A DNA stretch of 30,954 nt from Chloroflexota bacterium (GTDB lineage: Bacteria > Chloroflexota > Anaerolineae > J102). The stretch covers positions 1-30,954 of the forward strand of contig PIVW01000011.1 in the NCBI GenBank assembly GCA_003353825.1. Reading direction: 5' to 3'. The position numbers were made by a program, and so were the translations under genes. This document shows positions 5,875 through 14,565 of the stretch, piece after piece (position 1 is the stretch's first letter; each line of letters begins with the position of its first letter). The notes under the pieces were generated by a model. The model had not been told where the DNA came from and searched no databases. It was given only the letters and a program-made list of their open reading frames with translations.

Positions 5875-7827
5875 TCAAGATATCAACATATAGCCAAAAC
5901 CCCGAACAGTGCGGAGGTATTCTTTCCCTGTGTGTCGGTCGAGTTTCTGCCGCAAGCGCCACACCAACACTCGTAGATTGTCGATACTAACTTCTCCATC
6001 AGTGGGCCAGGTGGCATCGATGAGTTCATCATGGGTGACGACCATGTCGATTTTCTTGGCCAGGAAGAGCAACAGTGTGTATTCATTTGCCGTAAGATAC
6101 ACGGTTTCGTCATTGACCCACACACGACGCGAACCAGTATTAAGGCGGATGCTACCAGAACCAGCAATGATCAGATGCGTTGTTGGCGGCTTTTCGTTTG
6201 CAATAACGTTCTCATGTTCTACAATAAACTGGTCAGTTGCTAAAGGTAACGGTTGCCGAGAATCTTTCGAGTCCTTGATCAACAACCATAGTGAAACCTT
6301 CAACGGCTGGCCCACATCATCTTGAACAGAAAGATGCCCGCCATGCCCTTCCGCAATAAGTCTCGCCACTGCAAGATCCAGCAAGCCAATGCGGGTTTTT
6401 TCGTGTGATTGAGACTTTGGGCGTGGGTTTTGGAGCGGCGCATTCTCTGCAGCCGATTCGTTCTCAAATCGAATGACAGCCCATCTGTACCATGAGAATA
6501 ACGCTATCCTTAGAATGGCTCCATCAGATGCATTACGAATCAAGGCATCGAATAATGCTTTGAGGCATTCATCCAATAGAAAAGTATCTCCCTCAACTTC
6601 GAAGTTAACCTCACCTAACACAAGTTGAAGTTCTACGCCCAACATCCCAGCTACATCTCGCCACATTGAAACCGCTGAAGCAAGGAGTGGCTGCAGAGAA
6701 ACCGTTGTCCGACTTATGTTCGAAAGTCGTTGTTCGATGTTTTCCATGACGCCTACATCGTTAACCAGGGCACTCATATGTTGAACACTTTGCATAATGG
6801 TTTCGATAGCTGTACCTTTCTGACTATCCGAGCGCACATTCAGATTTGATTTCAGCCATTCCGCGTAACCAGATACCACACTTAATGAAGACCTGATATC
6901 ATAAACGATCATCGTCATGAGCGCCCGCCGCTCTCTATCCAGACTTTCTAATCGGTCATTTGTGGTTCTCAGCACCGAAGCCTGCGCCAGTAGTTTGTCT
7001 TGCAACAGTATCAACTCGTTGCGTTGCTGTCGAAGCATCTGCTCATTGGATGTCTCAGCGTCCACCTGGCGAGCGGCCACGATGAGTCCTGGTTTATCTG
7101 GGCGAGTGATGACTAATGCGTCACATATTTGTGTTGGTGTTTCAGTGATCTGCAACCCAAGTAGACGCCACGGTAATGATTCTCCTGTCACGATAGCATG
7201 AAGCTCAGTTTCTACACCAAGTAACGCCGGGATGACGTCTATGAGAGAGCACTGCACGAGCGAATGGCGGAGGTAAGCTACAAAATCGGCGGTCGCATCC
7301 TCGATCATAAAGTCTTGATCCGTGAGCAAAAACATGAGATTCAATTGAGAACACACGGCCACAATCGTATTAGTTTCTAGATCCAATAGTTCGATAGGCT
7401 CACCACAGTCATTGGTCTCCCCTCTCCTGGGCTGCTCATGGCGCTGCATATCCGTTTCATTACGTCGCTGTATTCCTTTTTGTGCATTCAACATGATCGG
7501 AGATACATCACGCACAATGAGCAACACCTGCTCTTCTTGGTGATGCTGTAACAAAGTTACATCAAAAAATCGTGTTTCTTGTCCCGGTAATTCCAAGGCC
7601 GCTCCAGTTATGTGCCAAGCTGGCGTCCGGCCCAACATGATGTCAAAAATCTCTTCGTCCATGCCTATCAGTATGGGAAGAACATCATCAGCCCGATCTC
7701 CTTGTTGTACGCTCGCCAGCAGAACCTGAAATGATGGCGATAGCTGACTCAATCTTAGGTGCTGGTCCAGTACTGCATAGCCAACGCACTCAGAAAAATG
7801 ATTGTAGGCCTGATTGTCTGGAGACAT
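5875..7827 (-). CDS. PAS-PAS-pseudo-histidine-kinase with C-terminal OmpR-type DNA-binding domain
   Basis: The 650-residue cytoplasmic protein has no membrane helix. Two PAS-like domains lie at about 12-110 and 155-255, the second introduced by [20 protein letters not shown] coiled segment (260-305) leads to a kinase-like dimerisation helix pair (about 300-375) with [20 protein letters not shown], in which Tyr309 replaces the phospho-acceptor His. A degenerate ATPase domain follows: the N box keeps LIRNAS (Asn432), the DxGxG G1 box is not recognisable ([11 protein letters not shown]), and a G2-like tail with HGG at 495-497 remains. Residues 560-650 form a winged helix of the response-regulator C-terminal type ([14 protein letters not shown] ... 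[17 protein letters not shown] ... [11 protein letters not shown]). It should bind DNA and probably lacks kinase activity. The start lies 7 bases after the GTPase stop codon, so translation is likely coupled. Confidence 0.85.
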   Translation of the reverse strand: MSPDNQAYNHFSECVGYAVLDQHLRLSQLSPSFQVLLASVQQGDRADDVLPILIGMDEEIFDIMLGRTPAWHITGAALELPGQETRFFDVTLLQHHQEEQVLLIVRDVSPIMLNAQKGIQRRNETDMQRHEQPRRGETNDCGEPIELLDLETNTIVAVCSQLNLMFLLTDQDFMIEDATADFVAYLRHSLVQCSLIDVIPALLGVETELHAIVTGESLPWRLLGLQITETPTQICDALVITRPDKPGLIVAARQVDAETSNEQMLRQQRNELILLQDKLLAQASVLRTTNDRLESLDRERRALMTMIVYDIRSSLSVVSGYAEWLKSNLNVRSDSQKGTAIETIMQSVQHMSALVNDVGVMENIEQRLSNISRTTVSLQPLLASAVSMWRDVAGMLGVELQLVLGEVNFEVEGDTFLLDECLKALFDALIRNASDGAILRIALFSWYRWAVIRFENESAAENAPLQNPRPKSQSHEKTRIGLLDLAVARLIAEGHGGHLSVQDDVGQPLKVSLWLLIKDSKDSRQPLPLATDQFIVEHENVIANEKPPTTHLIIAGSGSIRLNTGSRRVWVNDETVYLTANEYTLLLFLAKKIDMVVTHDELIDATWPTDGEVSIDNLRVLVWRLRQKLDRHTGKEYLRTVRGFGYMLIS

Positions 7828-7834
7828 AGCAGTT

Positions 7835-8353
7835 TCACTTCGTGATTAGCGAATACGCCAGGGCCCAAAATGCTGACTCAACATTCTGCCCATTATAGGC
7901 GCTGGTGAAGAATACAGGCGCTTGCCAACGTGCCGCAACTGATTCAGCTTCTTTTTTGAGATTGCTAGAATCTGCTACCAAATCACATTTATTGAATACG
8001 AATTTCAGAGATGCTCCTGGATTTATCTGGGTGAACGTAGTAGCATATGAGTTTAATACAGCATAAGTTTCAGGGCGCGTGACATCTGCAACTAGTAGGG
8101 TACCAGCCCCCCCGCGATAATAGGCTTGCTCCATCTGACTAAACGTCTCTCCGCCCGCCAGATCCCAGAGTACTAAAATGACATCTGTGGGTTCATCCAA
8201 TTCGTCGAGTTTGAGTTCTATTCGACTGACATGAACTCCAACAGTGGCCAAATAATCAGCGTCGAATTTATTGTGCACAAATCGTCGGATGAGGCTGGTC
8301 TTGCCCACTGCATAATCGCCTAATAGACAGATTTTTCGTTGGATTGATTTCAT
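7835..8353 (-). CDS. Ras/Rab-like small GTPase
   Basis: The 172-residue product is a complete single-domain P-loop GTPase. G1 is GDYAVGKTS (residues 12-20), G2 is the Thr in ATVGV (Thr37), G3 is WDLAGGE (Asp64-Gly67), G4 is NKCD (121-124) and G5 is TSA (150-152). The overall pattern (FDADYLATVGV, YYRGGAGTLLVADVTRPETY) is that of Rab-like prokaryotic small GTPases. Position 68, where Ras has catalytic Gln61, is Gly, and the position of Ras Gly12 is Tyr14, so intrinsic hydrolysis may be slow and depend on a partner. There is no lipidation motif. GGAG about 9 bases before the ATG supports this start. It sits between a coiled-coil protein and the PAS/winged-helix regulator; no Roadblock/LC7 (MglB-like) GAP gene is adjacent. 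Confidence 0.9.
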   Translation of the reverse strand: MKSIQRKICLLGDYAVGKTSLIRRFVHNKFDADYLATVGVHVSRIELKLDELDEPTDVILVLWDLAGGETFSQMEQAYYRGGAGTLLVADVTRPETYAVLNSYATTFTQINPGASLKFVFNKCDLVADSSNLKKEAESVAARWQAPVFFTSAYNGQNVESAFWALAYSLITK

Positions 8354-8460
8354 CGTTGTGACTCCTTCTCTCCTCTTGAATCTGTTTATGTAACCCTAAT
8401 GTCAGGTGTTTTTTCCCTATCCCTGACGAGTTACCAGGATCAATTCGCGATATACCGACC

Positions 8461-8802
8461 TTAAGTCCCATCTTGCTTGAGTTTTTCCCCTAGGTCGACA
8501 AGCATATTACTCAGATCAATGCGACCGCTCGTTTTGAAGTCAAGGGCGTCTAGCTCGGATTCTAGCATGGTGCGCAGGGCATCGATCTCATTTTGGTAAT
8601 TCTCTTCTGCTTGTTTCTGGCGCCCTTCAATCGTAGTGTCCAGTGTGCGCAGTTGAGCTTGTAGCTTGTCTAGCCGCGACGCCTGTGCGGCAAATCTATC
8701 GTCGTGCTCTGCCATTTTCTGGCCGAAGATGATATCGCGAATGCGCAGGACATCATTGAATGCGCCTTCCGTTTTGTCTTCTGATGAAGATTGGGTCATC
8801 AT
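8461..8802 (-). CDS. Small coiled-coil protein of the GTPase cassette
   Basis: The 113-residue product is almost wholly helical and charged. Residues about 25-95 read as a long coiled coil (FAAQASRLDKLQAQLRTLD ... EIDALRTMLESELDALDF) with no cysteine, membrane helix or signal peptide, then a short tail IDLSNMLVDLGEKLKQDG. I do not recognise a named family. GGAG lies 4 bases before the first ATG and 7 before the second (8799), so MTQSSSED may be the true N-terminus. It is first in a same-strand cassette with the GTPase (107 bases downstream) and the PAS regulator. A scaffold, effector or GTPase regulator role is inference from position only. Confidence 0.7.
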   Translation of the reverse strand: MMTQSSSEDKTEGAFNDVLRIRDIIFGQKMAEHDDRFAAQASRLDKLQAQLRTLDTTIEGRQKQAEENYQNEIDALRTMLESELDALDFKTSGRIDLSNMLVDLGEKLKQDGT

Positions 8803-9207
8803 TGCACTCCGTAGGGATATTGTGCTGGGAGAGAGTATTAATGAGTCAAGTTTTTGCTCACGGATTAAGGCGGAGAGACGCTTATTTTATCTTTTTCAAT
8901 CCGCGTTCGTTCGCACACCGTTTCTTTTCGGTTTGAGACGCAGCTTCGCTGGTAACCATATGAATAATCGTGGCTGCGTAACGAGAATAAAATATATATT
9001 ACACGGAGCGCTATGCCCTGTCAACGAAATATAAGGCCGAAACATCAATTGCCTGATCCAGACATCATTTAGACATTTTGTTCAATTACTCCGTACGCGA
9101 AAGAAGCGCAGCAGCTTCGTTCGTGCTTAATCGTAGCTATGCTATGCTATACTTACTTCACCGTTGAACTCGACTTTCCATCGACCTTACAATCCTACCC
9201 AGTCATT
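8803..9207. other. Divergent intergenic region between signalling cassette and polysaccharide region
   Basis: No gene is supported in these 405 bases. They separate two divergently transcribed blocks and should hold both promoters. On the minus strand TTGACT (8849-8844) is a reasonable -35 for the GTPase cassette, but the -10 is poor. AT-rich AATAAAATATATATT lies near 8987-9001. No RNA gene or strong repeat was seen. Confidence 0.5.
9149..9154 (+). promoter_or_regulatory. Candidate -10 element (TATACT) for the DUF2304-GT39 operon
   Basis: TATACT follows two copies of TATGCTA-like sequence. The -35 region (TGCTTA at 9125-9130, 18-base spacer) is weak. A start near 9161 would give a leader of about 47 bases to the ATG at 9208, and would place the earlier ATG at 9139 outside the transcript. 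Confidence 0.35.
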
Positions 9208-9594
9208 ATGTCTCCACGTGCACGTATTCTACTTATCGGCATAGGTCTGATCGTCCTGGCCACGGTCATCAATTTACTACGTAGACGTCGTCTTAAGGAG
9301 GAATATGCTTTATTATGGCTGGTGGCAGCGCTGTCACTGGTGCTCGCGCCCCTACTCATCGATCCCCTTGATGAGATCGCTTTCTTTTTGGGTGTCGATT
9401 ATCCTCCCGCACTATTTCTGGGACTGGGCATTGTCGGATTACTATTGATTCTTTTCCAGGTTTCGCTCAATATCTCTCGTTTTAGTGACCACATCCGCGT
9501 GCTGACACAAGAGATCGCCATTCTCCGCCAACGCGTTGAGACACTAGAAAAACATTTCGATTCTGAATCAGATGAACCACCCTCGAAGTCGTAG
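9208..9594 (+). CDS. DUF2304 membrane protein
   Basis: From the ATG at 9208 the protein has about 128 residues: a first helix (ILLIGIGLIVLATVINLL), the family segment RRRRLKEEYALLWLVAALSLVL, a third helix (PALFLGLGIVGLLLILFQVSL) and a C-terminal coiled segment (LTQEIAILRQRVETLEKHF). DUF2304 proteins usually sit next to a polyprenyl-phosphate sugar synthase (GT2) and are thought to help make or use lipid-linked sugars. Here the next gene is a GT39-like transferase, overlapping by 23 bases. An ATG at 9139 would add 23 unconserved residues and lies upstream of the candidate -10, so I prefer 9208. Confidence 0.85.
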   Translation: MSPRARILLIGIGLIVLATVINLLRRRRLKEEYALLWLVAALSLVLAPLLIDPLDEIAFFLGVDYPPALFLGLGIVGLLLILFQVSLNISRFSDHIRVLTQEIAILRQRVETLEKHFDSESDEPPSKS

Positions 9595-11254
9595 ATCCTA
9601 TGTGCCGCCCTTTGTGCTGGTCGTACTCACAGGGATTACTCGTCTGGTTTACGTAGGCTACGAACGAACAGTCTGGGGAGATGAACCCTTTTATCTTTGG
9701 CTGGGGAGAAACTGGTTCCGTGGCGATGGGTACAGTTTTGCCTTTAGCGGCCATTGGGATTATCACCATACGCCCGGATACCCTTTCATTACCGGTGTGC
9801 TAGCATTGCTGACAAGGGACATGCAGCGAGCGAGCGATTGGAGTTATATCCTGTTTAGCGTGCTTCTGGTCTGTATGGTCTATGGTGTTGCTCGCCGCGT
9901 TTATGGCATCCGCAGCGCCTTTGCGGCCGGGGTCATTGTCGCTCTGGCACCGGCCATGGCAATTATGCCTCTGTTTTGGGGCACAATGACAGAGGTGCCC
10001 TATTTAGCGATGGCGTTTACAGGTGTGTTTTTCGCCCACCGTGCCTATCGACAGCCTCGGGCGCTGGATGCCGGTCTGGCCGGAGTATTTTTTGCTCTCG
10101 CTTATTATGTGCGCCCCGAAGTCATTGTTTATCTTGGCGCTATGGGTTTGGTGCTTGGTCTGCGAGCGCTTGTCCGGCCACCGCACACGTTTAGGGCTAC
10201 CATCAAGCGGTTGGGTTACCCAGCATTGCTCGGGATACTGTTTTTGGCCGCGTTATTTCCCTACCTTTATCAGGTAAGACAAGAAACGGGCGCCTGGACG
10301 GTGAGCCAGAAGGTCGGGACACATTTCGCTACAGCTTCAGGATTGGCCAGCGGCCGCTTTCAACAGTTCGATATCGAAACTTGGGGATTGGATAGCGGTG
10401 GCCTCGAAGTAATATTCTTCAGTACAGATATCGCCGACGCTTCTGCTTCGGAGTATATCCTGGCCGATCCTGGTGGCTACCTGAAGACGATCTACGGTAA
10501 TACGCTCGATCTTTTGAACGAACTAAACTCTCCTCACCTGTTGCCTTCCTTCGCGCTTCTGTTTATTGGTCTGGCACTTTTGAGATGGTCTTGGCATCGT
10601 GGCCGCGCCTGGGATGAGTTTTTCCTCATGGCCACACTTTTGCCCGGTCTTAGTTTTATCCTCTTTTTTGTGCAGGAACGCTATATTGCCACTTTGATTC
10701 CCACCCTTTTTATTTGGTTCGGCCATGGCGTGATGGAATCGGGCGACTGGCTGGCTCAAACCTTGTCTCAATTACGCCACGGCGATTCCAGCACCGTGGA
10801 CACCCGTGGCGAACTACCACGCAGCACCTGGGGCCGTTCACTGGTCTGGATTCCCCTCTTCCTGCTCGCTTTGTTTATGCTCTTCTGGACACCACGACAG
10901 ATCGCTACTGCCACCAACCCTGGCTCGACCCGTGCCGTCCACAACCTCGCCTCAACAGCCCTTGTGTCCATCACCGCACCAGACGATATCGTCATGGCAC
11001 GTTATGTTTCGATACCCTTCCATGCAGGCGCCGAGTGGATACCGACACCCGCAGCCACAATCGATGAGGTGCTGACCTACGCTCGCAACAAGGGCGCAGA
11101 TTACTGGGCTATCGATGGCTTCGAAGCGCATTCACTCAGGCCGCAATTCTCACAGCTTATCGATGATCCATTGCAACCTCCCGCGGGATTGGAATTCGTC
11201 ACGCAAGTCGACGACGGCGGCGAACCGGTCGTCATCTATCGGATCATGCCCTGA
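9572..11254 (+). CDS. GT39/ArnT-like polyprenyl-phosphate-dependent glycosyltransferase
   Basis: The 560-residue integral membrane protein begins with a helix ending in RLVYVGYERTVWGDEPFYLWLGRNW, which carries the Asp-Glu pair expected in the first periplasmic loop of GT39/PMT-type (GT-C fold) enzymes. Many hydrophobic helices follow, for example YILFSVLLVCMVYGV, FLAALFPYLYQV and IPLFLLALFMLF, and a soluble C-terminal domain of about 110 residues. Such enzymes transfer a sugar from a polyprenyl-phosphate donor to a protein or lipid acceptor outside the membrane. The start overlaps DUF2304, indicating coupled translation. Acceptor and sugar are unknown. A radical SAM gene follows 51 bases downstream. 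Confidence 0.85.
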   Translation: MNHPRSRRSYVPPFVLVVLTGITRLVYVGYERTVWGDEPFYLWLGRNWFRGDGYSFAFSGHWDYHHTPGYPFITGVLALLTRDMQRASDWSYILFSVLLVCMVYGVARRVYGIRSAFAAGVIVALAPAMAIMPLFWGTMTEVPYLAMAFTGVFFAHRAYRQPRALDAGLAGVFFALAYYVRPEVIVYLGAMGLVLGLRALVRPPHTFRATIKRLGYPALLGILFLAALFPYLYQVRQETGAWTVSQKVGTHFATASGLASGRFQQFDIETWGLDSGGLEVIFFSTDIADASASEYILADPGGYLKTIYGNTLDLLNELNSPHLLPSFALLFIGLALLRWSWHRGRAWDEFFLMATLLPGLSFILFFVQERYIATLIPTLFIWFGHGVMESGDWLAQTLSQLRHGDSSTVDTRGELPRSTWGRSLVWIPLFLLALFMLFWTPRQIATATNPGSTRAVHNLASTALVSITAPDDIVMARYVSIPFHAGAEWIPTPAATIDEVLTYARNKGADYWAIDGFEAHSLRPQFSQLIDDPLQPPAGLEFVTQVDDGGEPVVIYRIMP

Positions 11255-11305
11255 AACCCTTTCCTTCGTTCCCACCTTTCCGCTAAGGATCTTAAGACAT
11301 CCCTC

Positions 11306-12589
11306 ATGCCAGATACACTTCTCTTAAATCCACCCTCTCCAACTGACATACTCGCCAATCGCGAGGGTACAGCCAGTTTTGGGGCGCTGTCCGAAGCATT
11401 TCTCTATCCTCCTCATACACTGGCTGTACTGGCAGCAACCTGCCAGCAAGCTAACCTGCAGGTGAAGGTGTTGGATGCTGTGGGCGAAAAGCTCGATCTG
11501 CCAACCACTATCGAGCGCATTGGCGCTGCCGATCCCTCTCTGTTAGCTGTCTACTGCAGTTGGGGTACGCTCGACGCCGATCGAGAGCAACTGGCAGGAT
11601 TGCGCGCAGCCTTTCCGCGCATGCCCATTGTTGCCATCGGTACTGGCGCCCGCTATAGCTGCGATGAACTCCTGATCGGTGGCGCCTCTCATATTCTTCT
11701 CGGAGACCCAGAATTAGCCTTGCCCGAACTGCTCAGCAGGCCATTGCCGGCGCCTGGCATTGTCAAAGCGCGGACGCTCCTGCCAGATCAGCATAATCAT
11801 GGCGACCTGTTGCGCGACCCAGCTACCTTACCTCGTCCCAACTGGGATGCCGTCCCCTGGCAGCGCTACGGTTTCCTCACGCTGTTCGGCGGTCGTGGCT
11901 GTGATGATCGCTGCAAGTTCTGTGCGTATGTTGTAGCTCAGGGGCGCGCCTATCGCCCTCGTCCAGTCCAAGATGTGGTACAGGAGATGCTGTGGCTGGC
12001 AGACAGCTTTTTCCCCACTCGTATCATGGTACGCGATCCTGTATTCGCACAAGATCGTACTCGCACCATGGCTATCCTTCAAGGGCTGATAGAGGCGCGC
12101 TTTCACACACCCTGGGAATGCGAATCCCGACCAGAACATTTTGACAAAACCCTGTTGAAAAAGATGGCGCAGGCCGGATGTACCGTACTCAAACTCGGTA
12201 TCGAGTCCGCCGATCCAGATATGCTGGCAGCGCTGGGGCGTGTCACTTCACCCGCTGAAGCTGCCCATTATCTCGCCTATTGTCGTAACGTCGTGGCCGA
12301 GGCCGATCGCTGTGGAATCCGCACTCGCGCCTTTGTCATGGTGGGATTGCCAGGCCAGACCATGGACGCTGTAGAGACTACCGCAGCCTACCTGCGGGAG
12401 TTGAAACCAACCTTTGTCCACCCCCGGCCCTATATTGCTTACCCGCGCCTCCCTTTGGGGCCTGGCCAATCCGACGCTGAGATAGAACGGTTGCTGGTTC
12501 CACTCCTTGCCGTTGCCGAGGAGCGACAGTCTATAGCCAATCGTCCCCCAGGCCTCATACAACATTTACGGCAGCGTCTTCGGCTGTAG
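11306..12589 (+). CDS. Radical SAM protein with N-terminal B12-binding-like domain
   Basis: The first 150 or so residues look like the B12-binding-type domain found before class B radical SAM enzymes: NPPSP, YPPHTLAVLAATCQQANLQVKVLDA, and AIGTGARYSCDELLIGGASHILLGDPE. The classical Asp-x-His-x2-Gly cobalamin motif is not evident, so cobalamin use is uncertain. The radical SAM core follows, with the [4Fe-4S] motif CxxxCxxC at Cys199, Cys203 and Cys206 (GCDDRCKFC), then KLGIESADPDML and FVMVGLPGQT. The architecture is that of the BchE/HpnJ-like superfamily, which carries out oxidations, cyclisations and methylations of sugars or lipids. The reaction here is unknown. It lies between GT39 and an HpnA-like epimerase, suggesting lipid or sugar tailoring. 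Confidence 0.88.
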   Translation: MPDTLLLNPPSPTDILANREGTASFGALSEAFLYPPHTLAVLAATCQQANLQVKVLDAVGEKLDLPTTIERIGAADPSLLAVYCSWGTLDADREQLAGLRAAFPRMPIVAIGTGARYSCDELLIGGASHILLGDPELALPELLSRPLPAPGIVKARTLLPDQHNHGDLLRDPATLPRPNWDAVPWQRYGFLTLFGGRGCDDRCKFCAYVVAQGRAYRPRPVQDVVQEMLWLADSFFPTRIMVRDPVFAQDRTRTMAILQGLIEARFHTPWECESRPEHFDKTLLKKMAQAGCTVLKLGIESADPDMLAALGRVTSPAEAAHYLAYCRNVVAEADRCGIRTRAFVMVGLPGQTMDAVETTAAYLRELKPTFVHPRPYIAYPRLPLGPGQSDAEIERLLVPLLAVAEERQSIANRPPGLIQHLRQRLRL

Positions 12590-12736
12590 GCAGGCACACA
12601 AGAGCCTTTCTAAACAAGCAAGTTAGTGTTCACGTCATAGACATTTAAGACTGGCGATTGTTCCCAGACTGCGCTGAGAAAATCAGGACGGGTCAGTGAT
12701 CACCTTGTCACCCCCTCACCTTACCAGATAAGAGAC

Positions 12737-12767
12737 CAAGATCGACAAAAAATCGTCGATGATCTTG
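12737..12767 (+). other. Hairpin in the leader of the epimerase gene
   Basis: CAAGATCGAC (12737-12746) and GTCGATGATCTTG (12755-12767) form a stem of about 10 pairs with a small bulge, around the loop AAAAAATC. It ends 26 bases before the chosen ATG. No T-run follows, so it is not a normal terminator; it may be an operator or a translation control element. Confidence 0.4.
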
Positions 12768-12793
12768 AATCAGTGCCTAAAGACGATCCTTCC

Positions 12794-13786
12794 ATGACAC
12801 TCACACCAGTTTTTGTAACCGGCGCCAATAGCTTCCTCGGTGCAACGCTCGTGCGTTACCTCGTCGAAGCCGGCCATGTGGTACGCGGGCTGATCCGACC
12901 TTCATCAAATGATATCCTCTTGCACGATCTGCCGTTAGAACGTGTGGTTGGCGATCTGCTCGAACCGGAGAGCTACCGCCATGCCCTGCAAGGATGCCAA
13001 ACAATGTACCATGTCGCAGCCGCCTATACACATGATCCGCAGCGCCTTGCGGAGATGGAGATGGTCAATGGCGAAGGCACGCGCAGAGTACTGACGGCGG
13101 CCATAGAGGCGGGCGTTCCAAAGTTATTGCACACCAGTACCATCGGCACGATAGGACAACCATTGGATGGCAGCCTTGCCACCGAACAAATCCCCTTCAA
13201 TCTCACTCGTACGACTGCCTATGTGCGGAGCAAACTGGCAGGTGAACGCATTGCCGATACTGTGGCCGCAGAGGGTGCGGCGCTGGTGGTCGTTCATCCT
13301 ACCGCTATGTTGGGAGCGGGTGATTGGCGGCCGACCGCCAGCGGTCGGCTGGTGTTGGACTTCCTGCGCGGTATCGTGCCCCGCTATCCTGCCGGTGGTA
13401 TTAACTGGTGCCCGGTCGATGACATTGCTCGAGGTATGATGCTGGCGGTGGAGCGAGGCCTACCGGGCCGGCATTACATCCTCGGTCATCGTCAGGGCAA
13501 CCTCGATCTGCCGGCATTTCTCACACTTTTGAGTTCATCCACCGGGTTACCTCAGCCCCGGCCACCTCGACCTTCATTTTCCGCTGGTTTGCAAGCCCGC
13601 CTGCGCGCTCGTTTGCGATCCACGCTGACACCAGAACCCACAGAGACAACCGGCGCTGGCGCTGCACCTGAGCGACTGACCTGCAACCCAGCTCGTGCAA
13701 TTTCTGAACTGGACATGCCGCAATCCGACTTGGCGGAGGCTATACGTAGGGAAGTCGGCTGGTATCGACAACATGGCTATGTCTAA
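12794..13786 (+). CDS. NAD(P)-dependent epimerase/dehydratase, HpnA-like
   Basis: An extended short-chain dehydrogenase with the Rossmann motif TGANSFLG near the N-terminus, DLLEPES, the HVAAAYTHDP segment, LHTSTIGTIG, and the catalytic YVRSK (YxxxK). The region VHPTAMLGAGDWRPT, followed by GGINWCPVDDIARGMMLA, is close to the hopanoid-associated sugar epimerase HpnA and dihydroflavonol-reductase-like group. It would act on a nucleotide- or lipid-linked sugar in the cytoplasm. The ATG at 12794 begins MTLTPVFVTG at the normal distance from the Rossmann motif; a GTG 21 bases upstream is possible. The proline-rich C-terminal stretch after residue 255 is longer than expected. No squalene-hopene cyclase is in the window, so a hopanoid role is not shown. 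Confidence 0.85.
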   Translation: MTLTPVFVTGANSFLGATLVRYLVEAGHVVRGLIRPSSNDILLHDLPLERVVGDLLEPESYRHALQGCQTMYHVAAAYTHDPQRLAEMEMVNGEGTRRVLTAAIEAGVPKLLHTSTIGTIGQPLDGSLATEQIPFNLTRTTAYVRSKLAGERIADTVAAEGAALVVVHPTAMLGAGDWRPTASGRLVLDFLRGIVPRYPAGGINWCPVDDIARGMMLAVERGLPGRHYILGHRQGNLDLPAFLTLLSSSTGLPQPRPPRPSFSAGLQARLRARLRSTLTPEPTETTGAGAAPERLTCNPARAISELDMPQSDLAEAIRREVGWYRQHGYV

Positions 13787-13813
13787 CATTTGCCATTCCG
13801 GAGCATCATACAT

Positions 13814-14470
13814 ATGAAGCTACGACTGTTAAAACTGACTCTACCTTTGATAAGGATACCTGTTGTGGGCGGCTTGTTTTTACGGCTCGCTTGCCTGCTG
13901 GCCGGGCCCTACAAAGCCAGACGGCTGATTGTATTGCTGAGTGGCAGAACATTCATCTCGCCCTATGCGGATATTCACTGCCCTGGTATAAATTTGGGCG
14001 AGCGGGTGTTCATCGATGATGATGTTACGATATACGCGCATGGCGATGGCGGTGCTGTCAGCATTGGAACTGAATCTTCGATCCAACGACAGACGATCCT
14101 GGAACTGATCCGAGGTGGGCATATCACTATTGGTCGGCATACACATATTCAGTCAGGATGCAGCCTTACCGCCGCCTTGGGCAACATCCATATTGGTGAT
14201 CATGTACAGTTAGCGCCACGTTGCGCGCTTTATCCCTACCAACATGGCATATCCGATCTCGAAGATGTCATCGCCAAACAGCCCATCACCAGTAAGGGCG
14301 ATATCTTCATCGAGGATGATGTCTGGCTGGGCGTGGGCGTGATCGTGTTGGATGGGGTTACAATTGGTAAAGGTGCGGTAGTTGGCGCCGGGGCAGTTGT
14401 CACCGAGAGCATTCCACCCTATGCCATTGCCGTTGGTGTACCGGCTAAGGTAGTGGGTTCAAGAAAATAG
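13814..14470 (+). CDS. Left-handed beta-helix (hexapeptide) acyltransferase
   Basis: After an amphipathic basic N-terminus (MKLRLLKLTLPLIRIPVVGG), the protein shows repeated hexapeptides typical of the left-handed beta-helix: INLGERVFIDDDVTI, ISIG-like GGAVSIGTESSI, ITIGRHTHIQSG, IHIGDHVQL, then IFIEDDVWLGVGVIVLDGV and TIGKGAVVGAGAVV, ending VGVPAKVVG. This is the WcaF/maltose O-acetyltransferase group, which O-acetylates sugars of surface polymers using acetyl-CoA. GGAG at 13800-13803 with a 10-base gap supports the ATG at 13814; the upstream TTG is less likely. It begins 27 bases after the epimerase stop. Confidence 0.88.
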   Translation: MKLRLLKLTLPLIRIPVVGGLFLRLACLLAGPYKARRLIVLLSGRTFISPYADIHCPGINLGERVFIDDDVTIYAHGDGGAVSIGTESSIQRQTILELIRGGHITIGRHTHIQSGCSLTAALGNIHIGDHVQLAPRCALYPYQHGISDLEDVIAKQPITSKGDIFIEDDVWLGVGVIVLDGVTIGKGAVVGAGAVVTESIPPYAIAVGVPAKVVGSRK

Positions 14471-14565
14471 AGTGTTGAGCCGGAACCTTACAAAACTGTC
14501 ACATAAGCACCATCACTCTGTTCATCGGGAATTCATCTTGCTGTGCTAGAGTGTTTTCAATCAGC

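Noticed and set aside
8412..8430. Small inverted repeat GTCAGG/CCTGAC between the coiled-coil and GTPase genes as a terminator
   Set aside because: Only six pairs and no T-run on the transcribed strand; it would also break the cassette.
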